Shown here in pieces: positions 50,701-59,700 of a DNA stretch of 64,000 bases; the first letter of the stretch is position 1; the number at the start of each line of letters is the position of its first letter. The notes below the pieces were generated by a model that was not told the origin of the DNA, searched no databases, and saw only the letters and a program-made list of their open reading frames with translations. The translations under genes were made by a program, and so were the position numbers. Source of the DNA: Syngnathus acus (taxonomy: Eukaryota > Chordata > Actinopteri > Syngnathiformes > Syngnathidae); contig NC_051087.1 in assembly GCF_901709675.1 (NCBI RefSeq), positions 11,175,884 through 11,239,883 of the forward strand, written 5' to 3'.

Positions 50701-53700
50701 ATGATTGTGTACTGTTCTGACCTCTAAACAGCGGAGGGGGGAATCGATGAGCTTTTTTTTCATTTCTGTCTTGTCCACAAGAAGGAGGCCTAGATGTCTC
50801 TGTGGCTGGAGAGCCACAGCTTCTTTATGCTCATTGTGGTACAAGTCCAGTGAATTTCGAAAAAAGTCCAAACCTGTTCAATAAAGTATAGTTAACAGTA
50901 AAAGAAAATTATGGAAAGAAAGTTAGGATTAAAACGTCAGGCACCAGCTTTAATCACTTCTTCTTCTTATATTGTCCATTATATACAGAAAGCCTGTACC
51001 GTGATCTTGCTGACGTAGAGCGTCCAAATCTAGACTTTCATTTTCCTTGTAAAACAACTGAAACCGCTTAAACATGCCTGCGCATACTTGAGCAGCTTCA
51101 AATGTGAACTGCAGTGCTTCCTGAGGGGGGAAGTAAACACATTGTGTCATCTGGAGTGTTACTTTCAAAGGGAACTAATGTGTGACTGACCTTAGTTTTT
51201 TGACGGATACTTTTAATGTAGCCATCATTTTCAATGACCGATTCCAAACTGGGAGCATCTTGATATTGACTCTTAAAGTAACAGAGACACATTAAAGTAC
51301 GGAGTGGTGTCTAACATATTTACAAATAATAAACCACGGATGTCCACCTCCGATCCTAGAGGACTGCTGTACTGCATGTTTTAGATGCTTCCCTCCTCCG
51401 ACACCCCTGACGCAAATGATCAACACGTCGGCAAGCTTTGAACAAGCCTGATGAGGATTGTTATCATTTGAATGATGTAGTGTGTTGGAGGGAGGATCAA
51501 ATACATGCAGCGAAGCATCCTTCGAGAACCGGGTTTGGACACCTCTGATATAAGCAGTGTAACCACAAGAGTGACATAAACACAGTTATTCGTCTACCTT
51601 AAAAGACTCGTGACTTAAGAGTAAAATGAAATCGGGGTCTTCTGTTAGTGTTTCAACAGACAAAACAGTCTTCTGAAACTTCTCGATGATCTCTCTAACT
51701 GTCCTCTGTTGGATAGGAAAAAAAAAAATCATTTATTTTGCTCGGCAGTTTATTATCAATTGGTATAAAATGGTTGCTGACTCAATTATTTAACCTGAAA
51801 GTTCTGCTCAGAGGGTTTGTAGGATAGCGCTTGTGTGTCTAGCACAAGTTCACTAATCAACATCGGTTTACTCTGGGGAGCTTCGGACTCTTCCTCCTAT
51901 TAAGACACATATAACAAACCTTTCACTGGGTGTATGTGGATGTCGACTCGTGGTGCAGAGATAATGCCCTACCTTTTGATCCGCCTTTTCCTCAGCAGGT
52001 TTGTTATCAGTCTCCACCTGCTGGCCCCAGGTTTGAATGACATCATGGCTGGGGGTTTGACTAACCTGCTCTTTGAATGCAGCCAGCAGCTTCTCCACGG
52101 CACTCACAAGCAATGTGTGCATGGTGTTGACTACCAAATAGTCAACAAGTCGGATGAAGCTGTGCAGATGAGAGATAAAGGAGGGAGTGATTGATTTCCT
52201 GCAAAATGTTTACTTCAAACAAAATATAAAACAAAACAAGAAAACCTACCAGTTGAGGCGGTGACAGAAGAAGCCCTTGTTGATCCCCAATAGAATTTGA
52301 ATTTCACTCAGCTTGTTGCTATCTGTAACAAATAGATAAATCGATTAAAAAAAATCTCTATAATTTGGGGCGCAAAAATCTCAAGACAGGAAAAAAATGC
52401 ACACACGATCTGACAGGAAGTTGCTACAGGAACACAGTGTCACTTCCTTGACCAGGTCTTGGAAGTTCTTCAGGTCAATCTTTGTCTAATTAAAGAAAAC
52501 AATTATGGGACAAGATTATGTGGAAAAACAATTAAGTCACAACACTCGCGTTTTTGGGAACAAACACGTACCTCCTCTACTTGTGTGAATTGAGCTTCAT
52601 GAAATTCCTGGAGAGTATATGTGTGCGTTTTCTTAATAAGACACATGTTAGTTGTTCTGATTTGGTAACACATTTTCCAGACATCTGTCAATGCCGTGCT
52701 AAGATCCTGGATAGAAACGGGACAAAGTTTAATGATATCATGGTCTAAAAAAAACTGCCTGAAGTGATAACAAAAAGTATGTGCTCCTTTTGGAATTTGA
52801 TGGTTTTCTGAAAGGGAAAGTCAACAGTCATTTTGACTGGGTGCCTACTTCTCGGTAGAAGTAGTAACAGCCCAAAGTGCCTCCATTTGTAAACTATTTG
52901 CAGAATTCTAGACTAGTGAATTTATAAATTCTTTGAAGTAACTGTAATCTTGCTAATTATTTCAATTTAGCAATTCTTGATTGTAATTCCAATGAAAGCA
53001 CGTTCTAGTTCAGCAGGCCTAACTCTAAACATTTGAAGATTTTTTTGGTGTTTTTATCAGTAGTAGCTGAAATCCACACCTCCAAACTCATTATTTTATT
53101 AAGACGCCATGCAGTACGGTAAAACCCGACACCAATTTTTGATACTATATAACTGTAGTGCCTGGAGAAATGGAATGTAAACAATATAAACATATTTCTA
53201 CCAGCACTATAGTTTTTGTTTTTCTTGACATTTTCAATCAAGACAAATGTTTAAAAAATTGCCATTATTATTTTAGAAGTCTCAATAGCCTTGAATTTGA
53301 TGAAGACGGGATCACAATTTATGACAAATGTATTCAATATAAACCATGAAATTCCCAAAAAGTTGCATATTTTCTTGCAACTGTATTTTTACAGAAAGAT
53401 TTTCTCTACTTACCGGGTTGATCAAGAACAAATTGTCTTTGAGAGCCGCTTGAGCTATGTACATCTTCTTGGCGCAGACCTTTTTATGCCAGATATAGAA
53501 CGGTTTGAATAATTTGAAGCGAGCAAAGAAGGGGATGAGAACCAGCTTGCGGTGAAGTTGATATTCCTCCTCAAACCGCTCAAGGCTTACAAAGTCAAAG
53601 TTTTCTCGACAAGTTGACAATACGCCGTCTTTGCTAACCATCGTGTAGTCATCCTTGCTGTGCTCAAAAATTTGGACTTGCGAGGGGGCTTCCAGGTTTG

Positions 53701-55462
53701 CGTCTTCCTTAAGGGAAAAGGGTCGTTTTGCTGGACAAGAGGTATGTGCTTCATTTTTGGGGAGTTGATTCTGTAAGAGTGAAGAAATCAGCCCAAAAAT
53801 TACAGGTCTTTATTAAAGCTGAAAAATACTTAAAATTTTAAGTTTGGTACATCTGTTATTCGGTTGACTAGTCATAAGAACTAATTTTGATTACTATTCA
53901 TGGAGCTGTAAAAAATCATTTGGTTAACTATTTACCACTATTTATTTTCACATTAGCACTCAATGTTATTTTTCTTACAACTTACTAAATGGACCTCTGA
54001 GGTACCCCTATTTACACTGCATGTGAAACCCACCATTTTTAAAGGGCTCTGATATGGAATTCGCCTGTAGAAGTAGTAGCAGACGTTTAATAGTCAGAAT
54101 GATGCATCTGTGTAAGGATAATTGCCAATAGTGTGAAGTTAATTAAACTTAACCCTCATTTCTGCCACCCTGTTGTGTTGAAAGCACAGGTGCAATTATT
54201 TTCTCACACAATTCATTGTGTGAAAACTCACATACTCGACAAGTCGTGACAGTCAGTGGGAAAAGGCCAAGGTGGGTAAATGCCAAATGTACCACACTGA
54301 TGCTTCAATTTTGAAGATCTTTCTCTCAGACGGTTCATGTTTATCATCTAACTCACACTCATGAGTGTCACTGACCTTGGTGCTAGGTTGCAAAGGAGGT
54401 AGTTTTATATGTGATGGCACGCTGCGCCTCGGTGGTGTCTCTTTCTCTTGGGATATAGCCGCTTGAGAATGCCAGCCTGGAAAATACCTCTTTTCCTGAG
54501 ATTTTAGGTGCTCCTCAATTGGCAATTTCCGTTTAACACGTCTCTTTAACAGAGCCTACATTATGGGGCAAAACAAAACAAAATAAGCAAACAATAATGT
54601 GTATAACAACAAAGACAGGCCAAACATCCAAATTGAATCAAACCATCAATTCCCGGTACCACTAGTCCTCTTCTTCAATTAGTCTTCAAAGAGTTTTTTT
54701 TTTAGAATGTGACAAGCAAAAGTACCTTGATAGAAACCATGCAAGCACGGGGAGATCATGCAAACAGAAAAGCCTGAGCCCAGATTTGAGCCCAGAACGT
54801 CTGAGACAGATGTGCGAATGACTCGGCCACCGTGCCTCTATAAAAGTTACAACCATTGAAAATAACTAATAATAATTAAACGCTCAGCGGAAATGTTTAT
54901 CTAATTTCAGTCGACTCATAACATCTTGTTTGTTCATACCTGCGTGCCTTTATCATAGAGTGGAGGTAGCATGGTGGGGCTCTGCTGTTGTGGGAGATCG
55001 ACCTCTGAAAAAATATTTAAAGTGGATATGAAATATGGTGTGTAGTGGCAGAACTTGAAAATACTACTAATCAAATGTACTTACTCAAAAAAAACAAAAA
55101 CATAAACTGGCTACCTCAATAATCCACATTCAGTGGATGCAATATGAATATTTAAAAAAATCTGCTGTAAATATTGATCATCTATGTTAATGTTGTCTTC
55201 TATTTACGAATTTCTGGCTATTTTACAGAGGGAACATGCAAACCCTCAAGCCAATAACTATATTGTGCAAATTTGCACCATTTCTGTGAGGGTCTATTGT
55301 ATTTGCAAAAGCCCAATTGTAAATCCAGTTCTCGAATTGTATCTACAGTAAATGCACGAGTGCATGCATCCAATACGGAATCGGTGTAGTATGTAGTTGG
55401 TTATTACCCATGCAATCCTTCTCACTCTGTCCAGACGAGGAGGAGATAGATGTTGACGCCAT
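17326..55462 (-). CDS. dnah6: Axonemal dynein heavy chain 6 (inner-arm, single-headed), 81 exons, complete
   Basis: ATP-driven minus-end microtubule motor of the inner dynein arms of motile cilia and sperm flagella. Eighty-one coding exons can be chained from ATG 55462 to stop 17326-17328; phases are continuous throughout and total 12,102 nt (4,033 residues), close to mammalian DNAH6 (about 4,150, from memory). Diagnostic stretches include [10 protein letters not shown] (AAA1), GPTGGGKT (AAA2), STGVGKS (AAA3), GVGGTGKQS (AAA4), [15 protein letters not shown] and [18 protein letters not shown]. These match DNAH6 better than DNAH1, 3, 7 or 12 from my memory of the families. Exon coordinates are listed in the nine block entries. 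There is no internal stop or frameshift, apart from one junction (exons 16/17) that needs an unusual donor. Upstream lie two RFX X-boxes; downstream, 44 nt after the stop, is an AATAAA. The gene is tail to tail with the receptor gene and head to tail with sclt1. Confidence 0.96.
18294..18467. mobile_element. Palindromic MITE with perfect 27-bp terminal repeats
   Basis: Both ends are exact inverted copies, 18294-18320 and 18441-18467 (taccgtaattttcggactat... and its complement). The 174-bp element carries several gcgacttata motifs inside. It sits in the dnah6 intron between exons 79 and 80. Perfect ends suggest a recent insertion or gene conversion. Confidence 0.85.
18641..18866. mobile_element. 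Older relative of the palindromic MITE
   Basis: Begins acagtaagttttggactata and ends ataatctggaaaatatggta, with internal ataaggc and gcgca motifs. It looks like a diverged copy of the same class, 0.17 kb from the intact copy and ending just before dnah6 exon 79. Confidence 0.6.
19640..19735 (+). mobile_element. SINE tail fragment
   Basis: ctgggataggctccagcatg, then cccgcgaccc and ggataagcggtttggaaaat: the characteristic 3' part of the teleost SINE, 5'-truncated, in the dnah6 intron between exons 77 and 78. Confidence 0.65.
21481..21539. repeat. Perfect 16-bp hairpin flanked by 12-bp direct repeats
   Basis: (AAGTC)n at 21494-21509 pairs with its exact complement at 21512-21527 across a two-base loop. 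The block is flanked by gaagttagttaa at 21481-21492 and 21528-21539, which resembles a target-site duplication. It lies in the dnah6 intron between exons 73 and 74. Confidence 0.85.
22070..22170 (-). mobile_element. SINE tail-like fragment
   Basis: The reverse complement reads attgactggcgaccagtcca, then gggtatagttcccatccgcg, a diverged form of the same SINE 3' region. Confidence 0.5.
23755..24070 (+). mobile_element. Tc1-like transposon 5' part, decayed
   Basis: Contains acaaaaatgatggtacccct, the cagtcggccaattaaa region and the beginning of a transposase frame (MDQ..., ...IRPSPSSL) interrupted by stops. It is recognised as the left part of a teleost Tc1-like element from memory of the family. 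It lies in the intron between dnah6 exons 68 and 69; the right part is missing. Confidence 0.7.
24841..24886. repeat. Short inverted repeat
   Basis: gcgagtaccaat and attggtactcgc are exact complements about 20 bp apart, in the intron between dnah6 exons 67 and 68; probably a MITE relic. Confidence 0.55.
25507..27315. other. dnah6: dnah6 intron between exons 65 and 66 (1.8 kb)
   Basis: One of the longest dnah6 introns. It contains a LINE reverse-transcriptase fragment (26505-26720). A short minus-strand open frame near 25683-25898 matches nothing that I recognise, and the dynein alignment is contiguous without it. Confidence 0.65.
26505..26720 (+). mobile_element. LINE reverse-transcriptase C-terminal fragment, broken
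   Basis: The plus-strand conceptual translation contains [15 protein letters not shown] and then [18 protein letters not shown], the conserved C-terminal region of teleost non-LTR reverse transcriptases, with stops and both ends missing. Confidence 0.7.
28033..28180 (-). mobile_element. SINE tail with expanded (CCAT)n, reversed
   Basis: About 25 CCAT units (28033-28134) followed by ttttctgtgctgcttgtccc and catgggggtcttgggcgtgc. The (ATGG)n end of the SINE has expanded into a long microsatellite in the dnah6 intron between exons 63 and 64. Confidence 0.75.
31731..32745. other. dnah6: dnah6 intron between exons 54 and 55
   Basis: A 1.0-kb intron whose 5' third in sense orientation is the 300-bp pyrimidine tract at 32436-32735. 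The rest shows no recognisable element. Confidence 0.65.
32436..32735. repeat. Long GA-rich (CT on the sense strand) microsatellite
   Basis: About 300 bp almost purely A/G on the plus strand with variants (GAGA, GACAGA, GAGTGA, GAAA). In the dnah6 transcript it is a pyrimidine tract beginning about 11 nt after the donor of exon 54. Confidence 0.95.
34886..35300. repeat. Minisatellite, unit about 150 bp, nearly three copies
   Basis: Units start at 34886, 35034 and 35188 with aacagtgggtttgc-like sequence, and each ends near gacaaaagtggaca. The third copy is shorter and more diverged. Confidence 0.85.
35525..35848 (+). mobile_element. SINE, near full length
   Basis: Head ggcggcacggtggacattgg; B-box-like gggtttgattcc; body gcatgttctccccgtgcctg; tail gataggctccagcacgcccg; and a final ggtatagaaaatgaatggat. 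It is the best-preserved copy of the family found repeatedly in this window. Confidence 0.85.
36530..37757. other. dnah6: dnah6 intron between exons 45 and 46
   Basis: A 1.2-kb intron with a 14-nt C run near 36927-36940 and the (AAAC)n array at 37368-37444. No gene seen. Confidence 0.7.
37368..37444. repeat. (AAAC)n microsatellite
   Basis: About 18 uninterrupted ACAA units. Confidence 0.95.
38785..39039 (-). other. dnah6: dnah6 intron 41 with GC-AG splice sites
   Basis: The sense strand reads gggaag|gcaagt at the donor and ttttacag|TCTGTG at the acceptor. No GT donor near it keeps the frame and the P-loop, and aag|gcaagt is the textbook strong context for a GC donor. The intron separates the lysine and serine of the AAA3 P-loop. 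Confidence 0.85.
39919..41758 (-). other. dnah6: dnah6 exons 35-39: AAA2
   Basis: Exons: 41632-41758, 41226-41438, 40921-41142, 40692-40814 and 39919-40101. AAA2 binds nucleotide structurally and normally does not hydrolyse it. Exon 36 holds the P-loop GPTGGGKT (about residues 1624-1631) and [14 protein letters not shown]. Exon 37 has [20 protein letters not shown], the Walker-B/sensor region. Exon 38 has [15 protein letters not shown]. The intron before exon 35 contains a decayed Tc1-like transposon, and the intron between exons 38 and 39 (40102-40691) shows nothing recognisable. Confidence 0.94.
41820..42465 (+). mobile_element. Tc1-like transposon, decayed
   Basis: Starts with caacattttgtcatgttata and carries a broken transposase reading ([11 protein letters not shown], then [13 protein letters not shown]) matching the Tc1 pattern, through to aaaaggcacat. 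Multiple stops and shifts; not functional. It lies in the intron between dnah6 exons 34 and 35. Confidence 0.8.
41950..42025. repeat. Nested inverted repeats within the Tc1-like copy
   Basis: agtttggttttag (41976-41988) is followed after cgg by its exact complement (41992-42004). An outer pair, agatccagaaa and tttctggatct, flanks it. It is absent from ordinary Tc1 sequences as I remember them, so it is probably a small element inserted in the Tc1 copy. Confidence 0.7.
42706..43268. other. dnah6: dnah6 intron between exons 33 and 34
   Basis: A 0.56-kb GT-AG intron, A/T-rich, nothing recognisable. Confidence 0.6.
43972..45274. other. dnah6: dnah6 intron between exons 30 and 31
   Basis: A 1.3-kb intron with an old SINE copy at 44073-44300. 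The rest shows no recognisable element. Confidence 0.6.
44073..44300 (+). mobile_element. SINE, old copy
   Basis: ggcagcacagaggagcatgc, then gttctgggtttgaattg (B-box region), the ctgattggctgccagccctt middle and an ataatggatgaatgga end. More diverged than the copy at 35525. Confidence 0.6.
45655..50873 (-). other. dnah6: dnah6 exons 13-29: linker region
   Basis: Exons: 50722-50873, 50446-50598, 50095-50343, 49845-49978, 49301-49415, 49069-49212, 48807-48959, 48563-48613, 48276-48368, 48067-48186, 47787-47967, 47591-47687, 47203-47428, 46566-46730, 46132-46242, 45921-46046 and 45655-45810 (about residues 515-1323). This is the linker (DHC_N2) whose swing across the AAA ring makes the power stroke. 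Recognisable blocks: [17 protein letters not shown] (exon 19), [20 protein letters not shown] (exon 25), [20 protein letters not shown] (exon 28), and [18 protein letters not shown] (exon 29), which leads into AAA1. Exon 16 must end at 49845 with donor gtgctt rather than at 49850 with the better donor gtaatg, because exon 17 is only open in the phase-2 frame. Confidence 0.9.
51337..51549. mobile_element. Palindromic hAT-like non-autonomous element
   Basis: ggatgtccacctccgatcct at the left is mirrored by aaccgggtttggacacctct at the right. Inside, gatgcttccctcctccgaca is mirrored by tgttggagggaggatcaaat. It matches a common teleost palindromic MITE as I remember it. It lies in the intron between dnah6 exons 10 and 11. 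Confidence 0.65.
53771..54375. other. dnah6: dnah6 intron between exons 3 and 4
   Basis: A 0.6-kb intron where, by comparison with the mammalian protein from memory, one more N-terminal coding block would be expected. I find no open, phase-compatible exon in it. Confidence 0.5.
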
Positions 55463-55630
55463 CTTCGTTAAAAAAAAAAAAGAAAGTCCTAATGTGCAAT
55501 GGACTGCAGAATAGCGTTAATGTAACTCACATAATCCTTGTTTTTCAACTCATAATTACTCAATCCCGTCGCAAATTTTGTGCATTATCAAAAACTGCCA
55601 TTCATGGACAGTGTGTGTCATTTTGCATAC

Positions 55631-55654
55631 GTCAGTGATACACATATCACTGAC
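55631..55654. repeat. 10-bp perfect inverted repeat in dnah6 upstream region
   Basis: gtcagtgata and tatcactgac are exact reverse complements separated by caca. It lies about 170 bp upstream of the dnah6 ATG, so it could be in the 5' leader (a short stem-loop) or a dimeric binding site. Neither role is shown. Confidence 0.6.
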
Positions 55655-55865
55655 ATCAATCGTGTAATGTTACACGCTTAAATAACACGTAAACGAAAGA
55701 AAGTTACGCGGACGATGGCGAGTGGAAGCCTCTGACGACTGTTGCCAAATTTAGCTTTCATTGCCTAGTTAACGCATATAAATATTCTGGAAGGTGATGC
55801 TACAGATGTTGAGTTATGCACACACTTGAGCAGTGTTAACAACACTTCCTGTAATTGTAGGATTT

Positions 55866-55879
55866 GTTGTCATGGCAAC
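55866..55879. promoter_or_regulatory. RFX X-box, perfect palindrome
   Basis: gttgtcatggcaac is a complete match to the RFX-family X-box, a 14-nt imperfect inverted repeat here almost perfectly symmetrical. It lies about 404 bp upstream of the dnah6 ATG. RFX2/RFX3 activate ciliary genes through such sites near their starts. That it drives dnah6 is inference from position and gene function. Confidence 0.75.
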
Positions 55880-56092
55880 AAGCGCATTAAATTCACCAAT
55901 AAACACTTTTAGCAAAATCAATCGCAAAGCATCAAAACATTTTTTGCGGGGCAAGCAAGCTATATTGTATTGCATTAAAAAAAGAAATTAATAAAAGTGC
56001 TCTATGGCATTACATACGTAATAAGTGTTTAGATTTTTGCCTACCTTTACGTTCTAGAATACGTCAGCTCGTGCCACCACAACACGTTTACA

Positions 56093-56105
56093 GTCGCCTA
56101 GCAAC
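56093..56105. promoter_or_regulatory. Second RFX X-box-like site
   Basis: gtcgcctagcaac fits the half-site pair GTNRCC and RGYAAC with a one-base spacer. It lies about 630 bp upstream of the dnah6 ATG and 0.63 kb downstream of the sclt1 stop. Paired X-boxes occur at several ciliary promoters; function here is inferred. Confidence 0.6.
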
Positions 56106-56520
56106 ACAGGGATTTCCCAACAAGCATCGCAGACGAAGACATAGGTTTACAAAGACGGCTGTAAATATTTGAGCAAGCAAGAGCCCATTTTCAGTCTTCA
56201 GCCAATTGCAACCTTTTTAAAAGACTTAAAAACCCAACTGCAGAAATGACAAAAGTATACTCACTTGAACTCTGGTAAAAGAAATACTACTTCATATACC
56301 TCAGTATAAAAGAAAGCGAAACAGCAAAAATAAAGGATTGGACGGGGGGAATAGTGGAAATCCATGTTAAATTAACCGACATTGAAATGTTGAAATGATT
56401 TTTGATCCTCTACAATGTAGAATCTACATCAAGACACCTGAACAAATCCCGCCCAATCTAAAAAGGACTCTGATAATTCCAAAATGAGATTTTCCGGGAC
56501 ATTGTGTATAGCGTTTACTG

Positions 56521-56526
56521 TTTATT
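56521..56526 (-). terminator. sclt1: Candidate sclt1 polyadenylation signal AATAAA
   Basis: AATAAA on the minus strand, about 207 nt after the sclt1 stop codon and well before the dnah6 X-boxes. Confidence 0.45.
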
Positions 56527-56732
56527 AGAAACATTACTGGGGGAAAAAAACTACAAAATATCAATACACAGTTGCACACAAATAAAAATATCGAAATGCT
56601 GAAAATGTTCCAGTAACAGAGGACTAGAGGATTGCCAACATTCCTGAAGCACCTTTACAACTCAAAATCAAATCAACAATATGTTACAAAATGACAGCTA
56701 TCACAGTTCCAATAGATCTGTGAAAAATGCCT

Positions 56733-59700
56733 TCATTCATGCTTTGGCTCACAAAAGTAAGTTTTCCTTTGCTTGGATGCCATAAGGGAAATCTGTGGAG
56801 GAAACAGATAAAATTAGATTACGGTTTGCACAAACCCACAATTTTAATATTTAAAAATATTCTGACATGCTGTTGGAAACAAAAACAAATCAGGGGCGTG
56901 TCTACGGGTGGGCTGAGTGGGCGTTGCCCACCCCAGAGATAAGCCAGAGGAATGTTCTGCCCATCCAATGAAAACTCTCAAAAATTATTTTATTTTTATT
57001 TCTTTGGAGTATTCATAGTTTTCTGTCATTGGACAAAAATGCACCACTTTCTAATTGGCCATTTTGAAGGTGTGGGCGTTCTTAGTGCTGCTCCCTGACA
57101 TCAGCAAACCACGACGACAGTTCTAAAATACGGTACAGACGTGGTCAAGTGAACAGCTAAACCTGTTTGTAGCTCACTGCACTCAGCAATCTAAATAAAA
57201 TGGTTAATACCTTAATAAGGCTTGTGTTTCTTCTAAGATACCAGGTCACTTGGTGATTTGGTAATTAGCTAGCTTCAGGCTTCCTGTAGCACAGTGGTTC
57301 TTAACCTTTTTCCTTGTTCGCACCCCATTCAATTCACCAACCAGTTCTCACACCCCTAACCCTAAATAATTATAATAATAATTGGTTTACTTTACAGCTA
57401 TAAGGTTTAATTAGCATTATCCCTAATGCCAATTAACACAATGACTTCTTGATTTCCAGAATTTGTCACTTTTTTCGGTTAAAAATTGTAAATTTCCCCC
57501 AGGGTATCTTCGCACCCCCTAGGAAACATTCTCGCACCCCTAGGGGGTCACTGGCTTGTTGGGTATAAAATAATTTTACCGAAGGCTAACACGATTACCG
57601 TAATTTCCGGACTATAGGTCGCTCCGGAGTACAAGTCGCACCAGCCATAAAATGCATAATAAAGATGTGAAACATGTGAATTGAAATAATAATGTGTTAA
57701 GAGTGTAAGTCGCACCGGCCACACTGTGTGAAAAAACTGCAAATTCTAGTCCGGAAAATACGGTAGTATATTTTTATTTTTCATGGGGTAAGGACTATGG
57801 ACCCCGCTAAAGAAATGGAATGCTGTAATTAAATTATCTCCCACCCATTCTCAAAATTAAACCACGGCTTGTTTACATACGCTATTTAGAAGAAGCTAAA
57901 TTTTTGTTGTTGCCTACCCAAAGATCATATACTAGTAACACCTCTGAGACACATATGTAGGTGCCAGTTCAGTCATACCTAGACAACCACACAATTTAAA
58001 CAAAATAGCAGTGAGGGTAAGGAGGGCGTATCATACCGCCACAGTGGTACCTGTTGTGAAGCAGTAGTTGCACGTTGCTCAACATCAGTTAGTCGTCTTT
58101 GAAGGCGAGTGGACTTCTCTTGAGACTCTGCTAGCTGTCTCCCATACTGCACAAACACAATATGCACATTTTATTAGAGCTTATCACTACAGGGACAACA
58201 TTTTCAAAAACAGTCAACTGAAATTAGCTTCTCTCATTTCCTTAGGAAAATTTCTAGCGAAGTGTGATTCATTTCCAGTATACTCAGCATTATAAAAATA
58301 GAAAAAACAATGTTTTTCTATGAAGGCAATAATGTTTGACTACACGGCATCAAGAAGCGTAAGGTGTTAAAACCCATGTACATTTAACATCGTATTTTCT
58401 CCAAAAAATAATAAAAAAAAAGAAAATCAGAAAAATATATCATGTCACAATGGGGCGTTTTGCACACAATTTTGAAGGAGAACTGCATTTAGTCTATTGT
58501 GGAATATGTCTGGAACGACAAAATGTGGAAGGGAAAAATTAATACTGGGTGATCTGTATTCTTGCGGTTAGAGAGCACATCATTTGTCAATTCTGAATGG
58601 ATCAGTTTAAAATGCTCTTTCAATCTGAGGTCCGTCAAGTCGTGTTACATTGTGTTTAAAGGACAGCCTACAATATGTTATATTCTTGACTCCAGAAAAA
58701 CACTATTCATGTGTTGCACACACCTCTTCAATAATTTTTAGGTTATTAGCCAGCTGGAGCTCGAGCTCGTGTGACCGCTGCTTATGTTGATTCAGCTCTG
58801 CCCTGAAATACAAAAGAAGCCGTCACCAAACAAATTAAACTATAGCTTTACTGGATCTATGGATTCAAGTGATAGATATCACAGTTATTTTGTGAATGAC
58901 AACAACTTCAACACGTTTTTTAATTTTTAATTGGGGCTGCACGACACTGGGAAAAACATGCGATATTGTGTGTTGAATATTGCATCTGACCAGTCAAAAT
59001 GAGGTCATACAATTCCATAAATATTACTTTATTGCATATTGCATGTGCCATTGTCTCAAATGTTATACATTGTGCAGCCCTACTATTACCTAATACCATA
59101 ATGCATATTAGTAGTCAGGTGTCAGCTCTCAAGTTTTTAAAAAAGGAAACTCGCAGTGGCAAAGCTGTACTAAGATCCCTCAAATATGGATTAGTGAAAT
59201 CATCGGTTAATCGGTTCTTACTTGAGATTTTTCATTTTTATTTCAAAGGCTTGGGCCATGTTCTTTCCCTCGTCTTTCCAGCGCTGAATACTTTTGTTTT
59301 GTGCAGTTAGAAGACGCATTAGATCAGCACTTGAGTTGCGACTGCTCTCCTCCAAGTCACTCATCTGTGCACTAAGAGACTTTTCTTTTAGGCTGTACTC
59401 TTGCTCCATCTGTGACACCTGGAAAAGGACAGCGCAGTGCAGTAAATAGGTTAGGTCCTAAATGTCTTGACTCACGTCCATACGTCTTGTAGCTCAGTGG
59501 TGCCCAACCTTTCGCAATGACACAGTTCAGTGTCACGATTGCAAACCCACACACCTTTTCCAGCATGCACAGCATTTTTTTCTTGGTGTCATACAATCAC
59601 TAGACATCACATCGCTCTCTGTGCTCCTTTTTTATATGAGTGTATACACACAAATACACACACATGCGTGCGCGCGTGCATGCATGCAGACACCTCCAAC

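Larger units (their letters stand above)
51000..55462 (-). other. dnah6: dnah6 exons 1-12: N-terminal tail
   Basis: Exons: 55408-55462, 54940-55004, 54376-54555, 53414-53770, 52572-52706, 52407-52485, 52250-52322, 51973-52159, 51795-51896, 51598-51705, 51191-51271 and 51000-51120 (residues 1 to about 514). The tail binds intermediate or light chains and anchors the motor on the A-tubule. The first 100 residues are low-complexity and Ser/Pro/basic-rich ([17 protein letters not shown]). Conserved blocks begin in exon 4 ([20 protein letters not shown]) and continue with [14 protein letters not shown] in exon 5 and [13 protein letters not shown] in exon 12. The start at 55462 is the first ATG of an exon ending in a good donor; the junction to exon 2 makes codon GAG. 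Compared with my memory of the mammalian protein, a block before exon 4 is missing or too diverged to see. Confidence 0.88.
55463..56732. promoter_or_regulatory. Intergenic region between sclt1 3' end and dnah6 start
   Basis: This 1.27-kb gap must hold the dnah6 5' leader and promoter and the sclt1 3' UTR. Seen in it: a 10-bp inverted repeat (55631-55654), two X-boxes (55866-55879 and 56093-56105) and a candidate sclt1 polyadenylation signal (56521-56526). There is no long open frame and no transposon that I recognise, which is unusual for this transposon-rich window. No clear TATA box is evident near a likely start. Confidence 0.6.
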
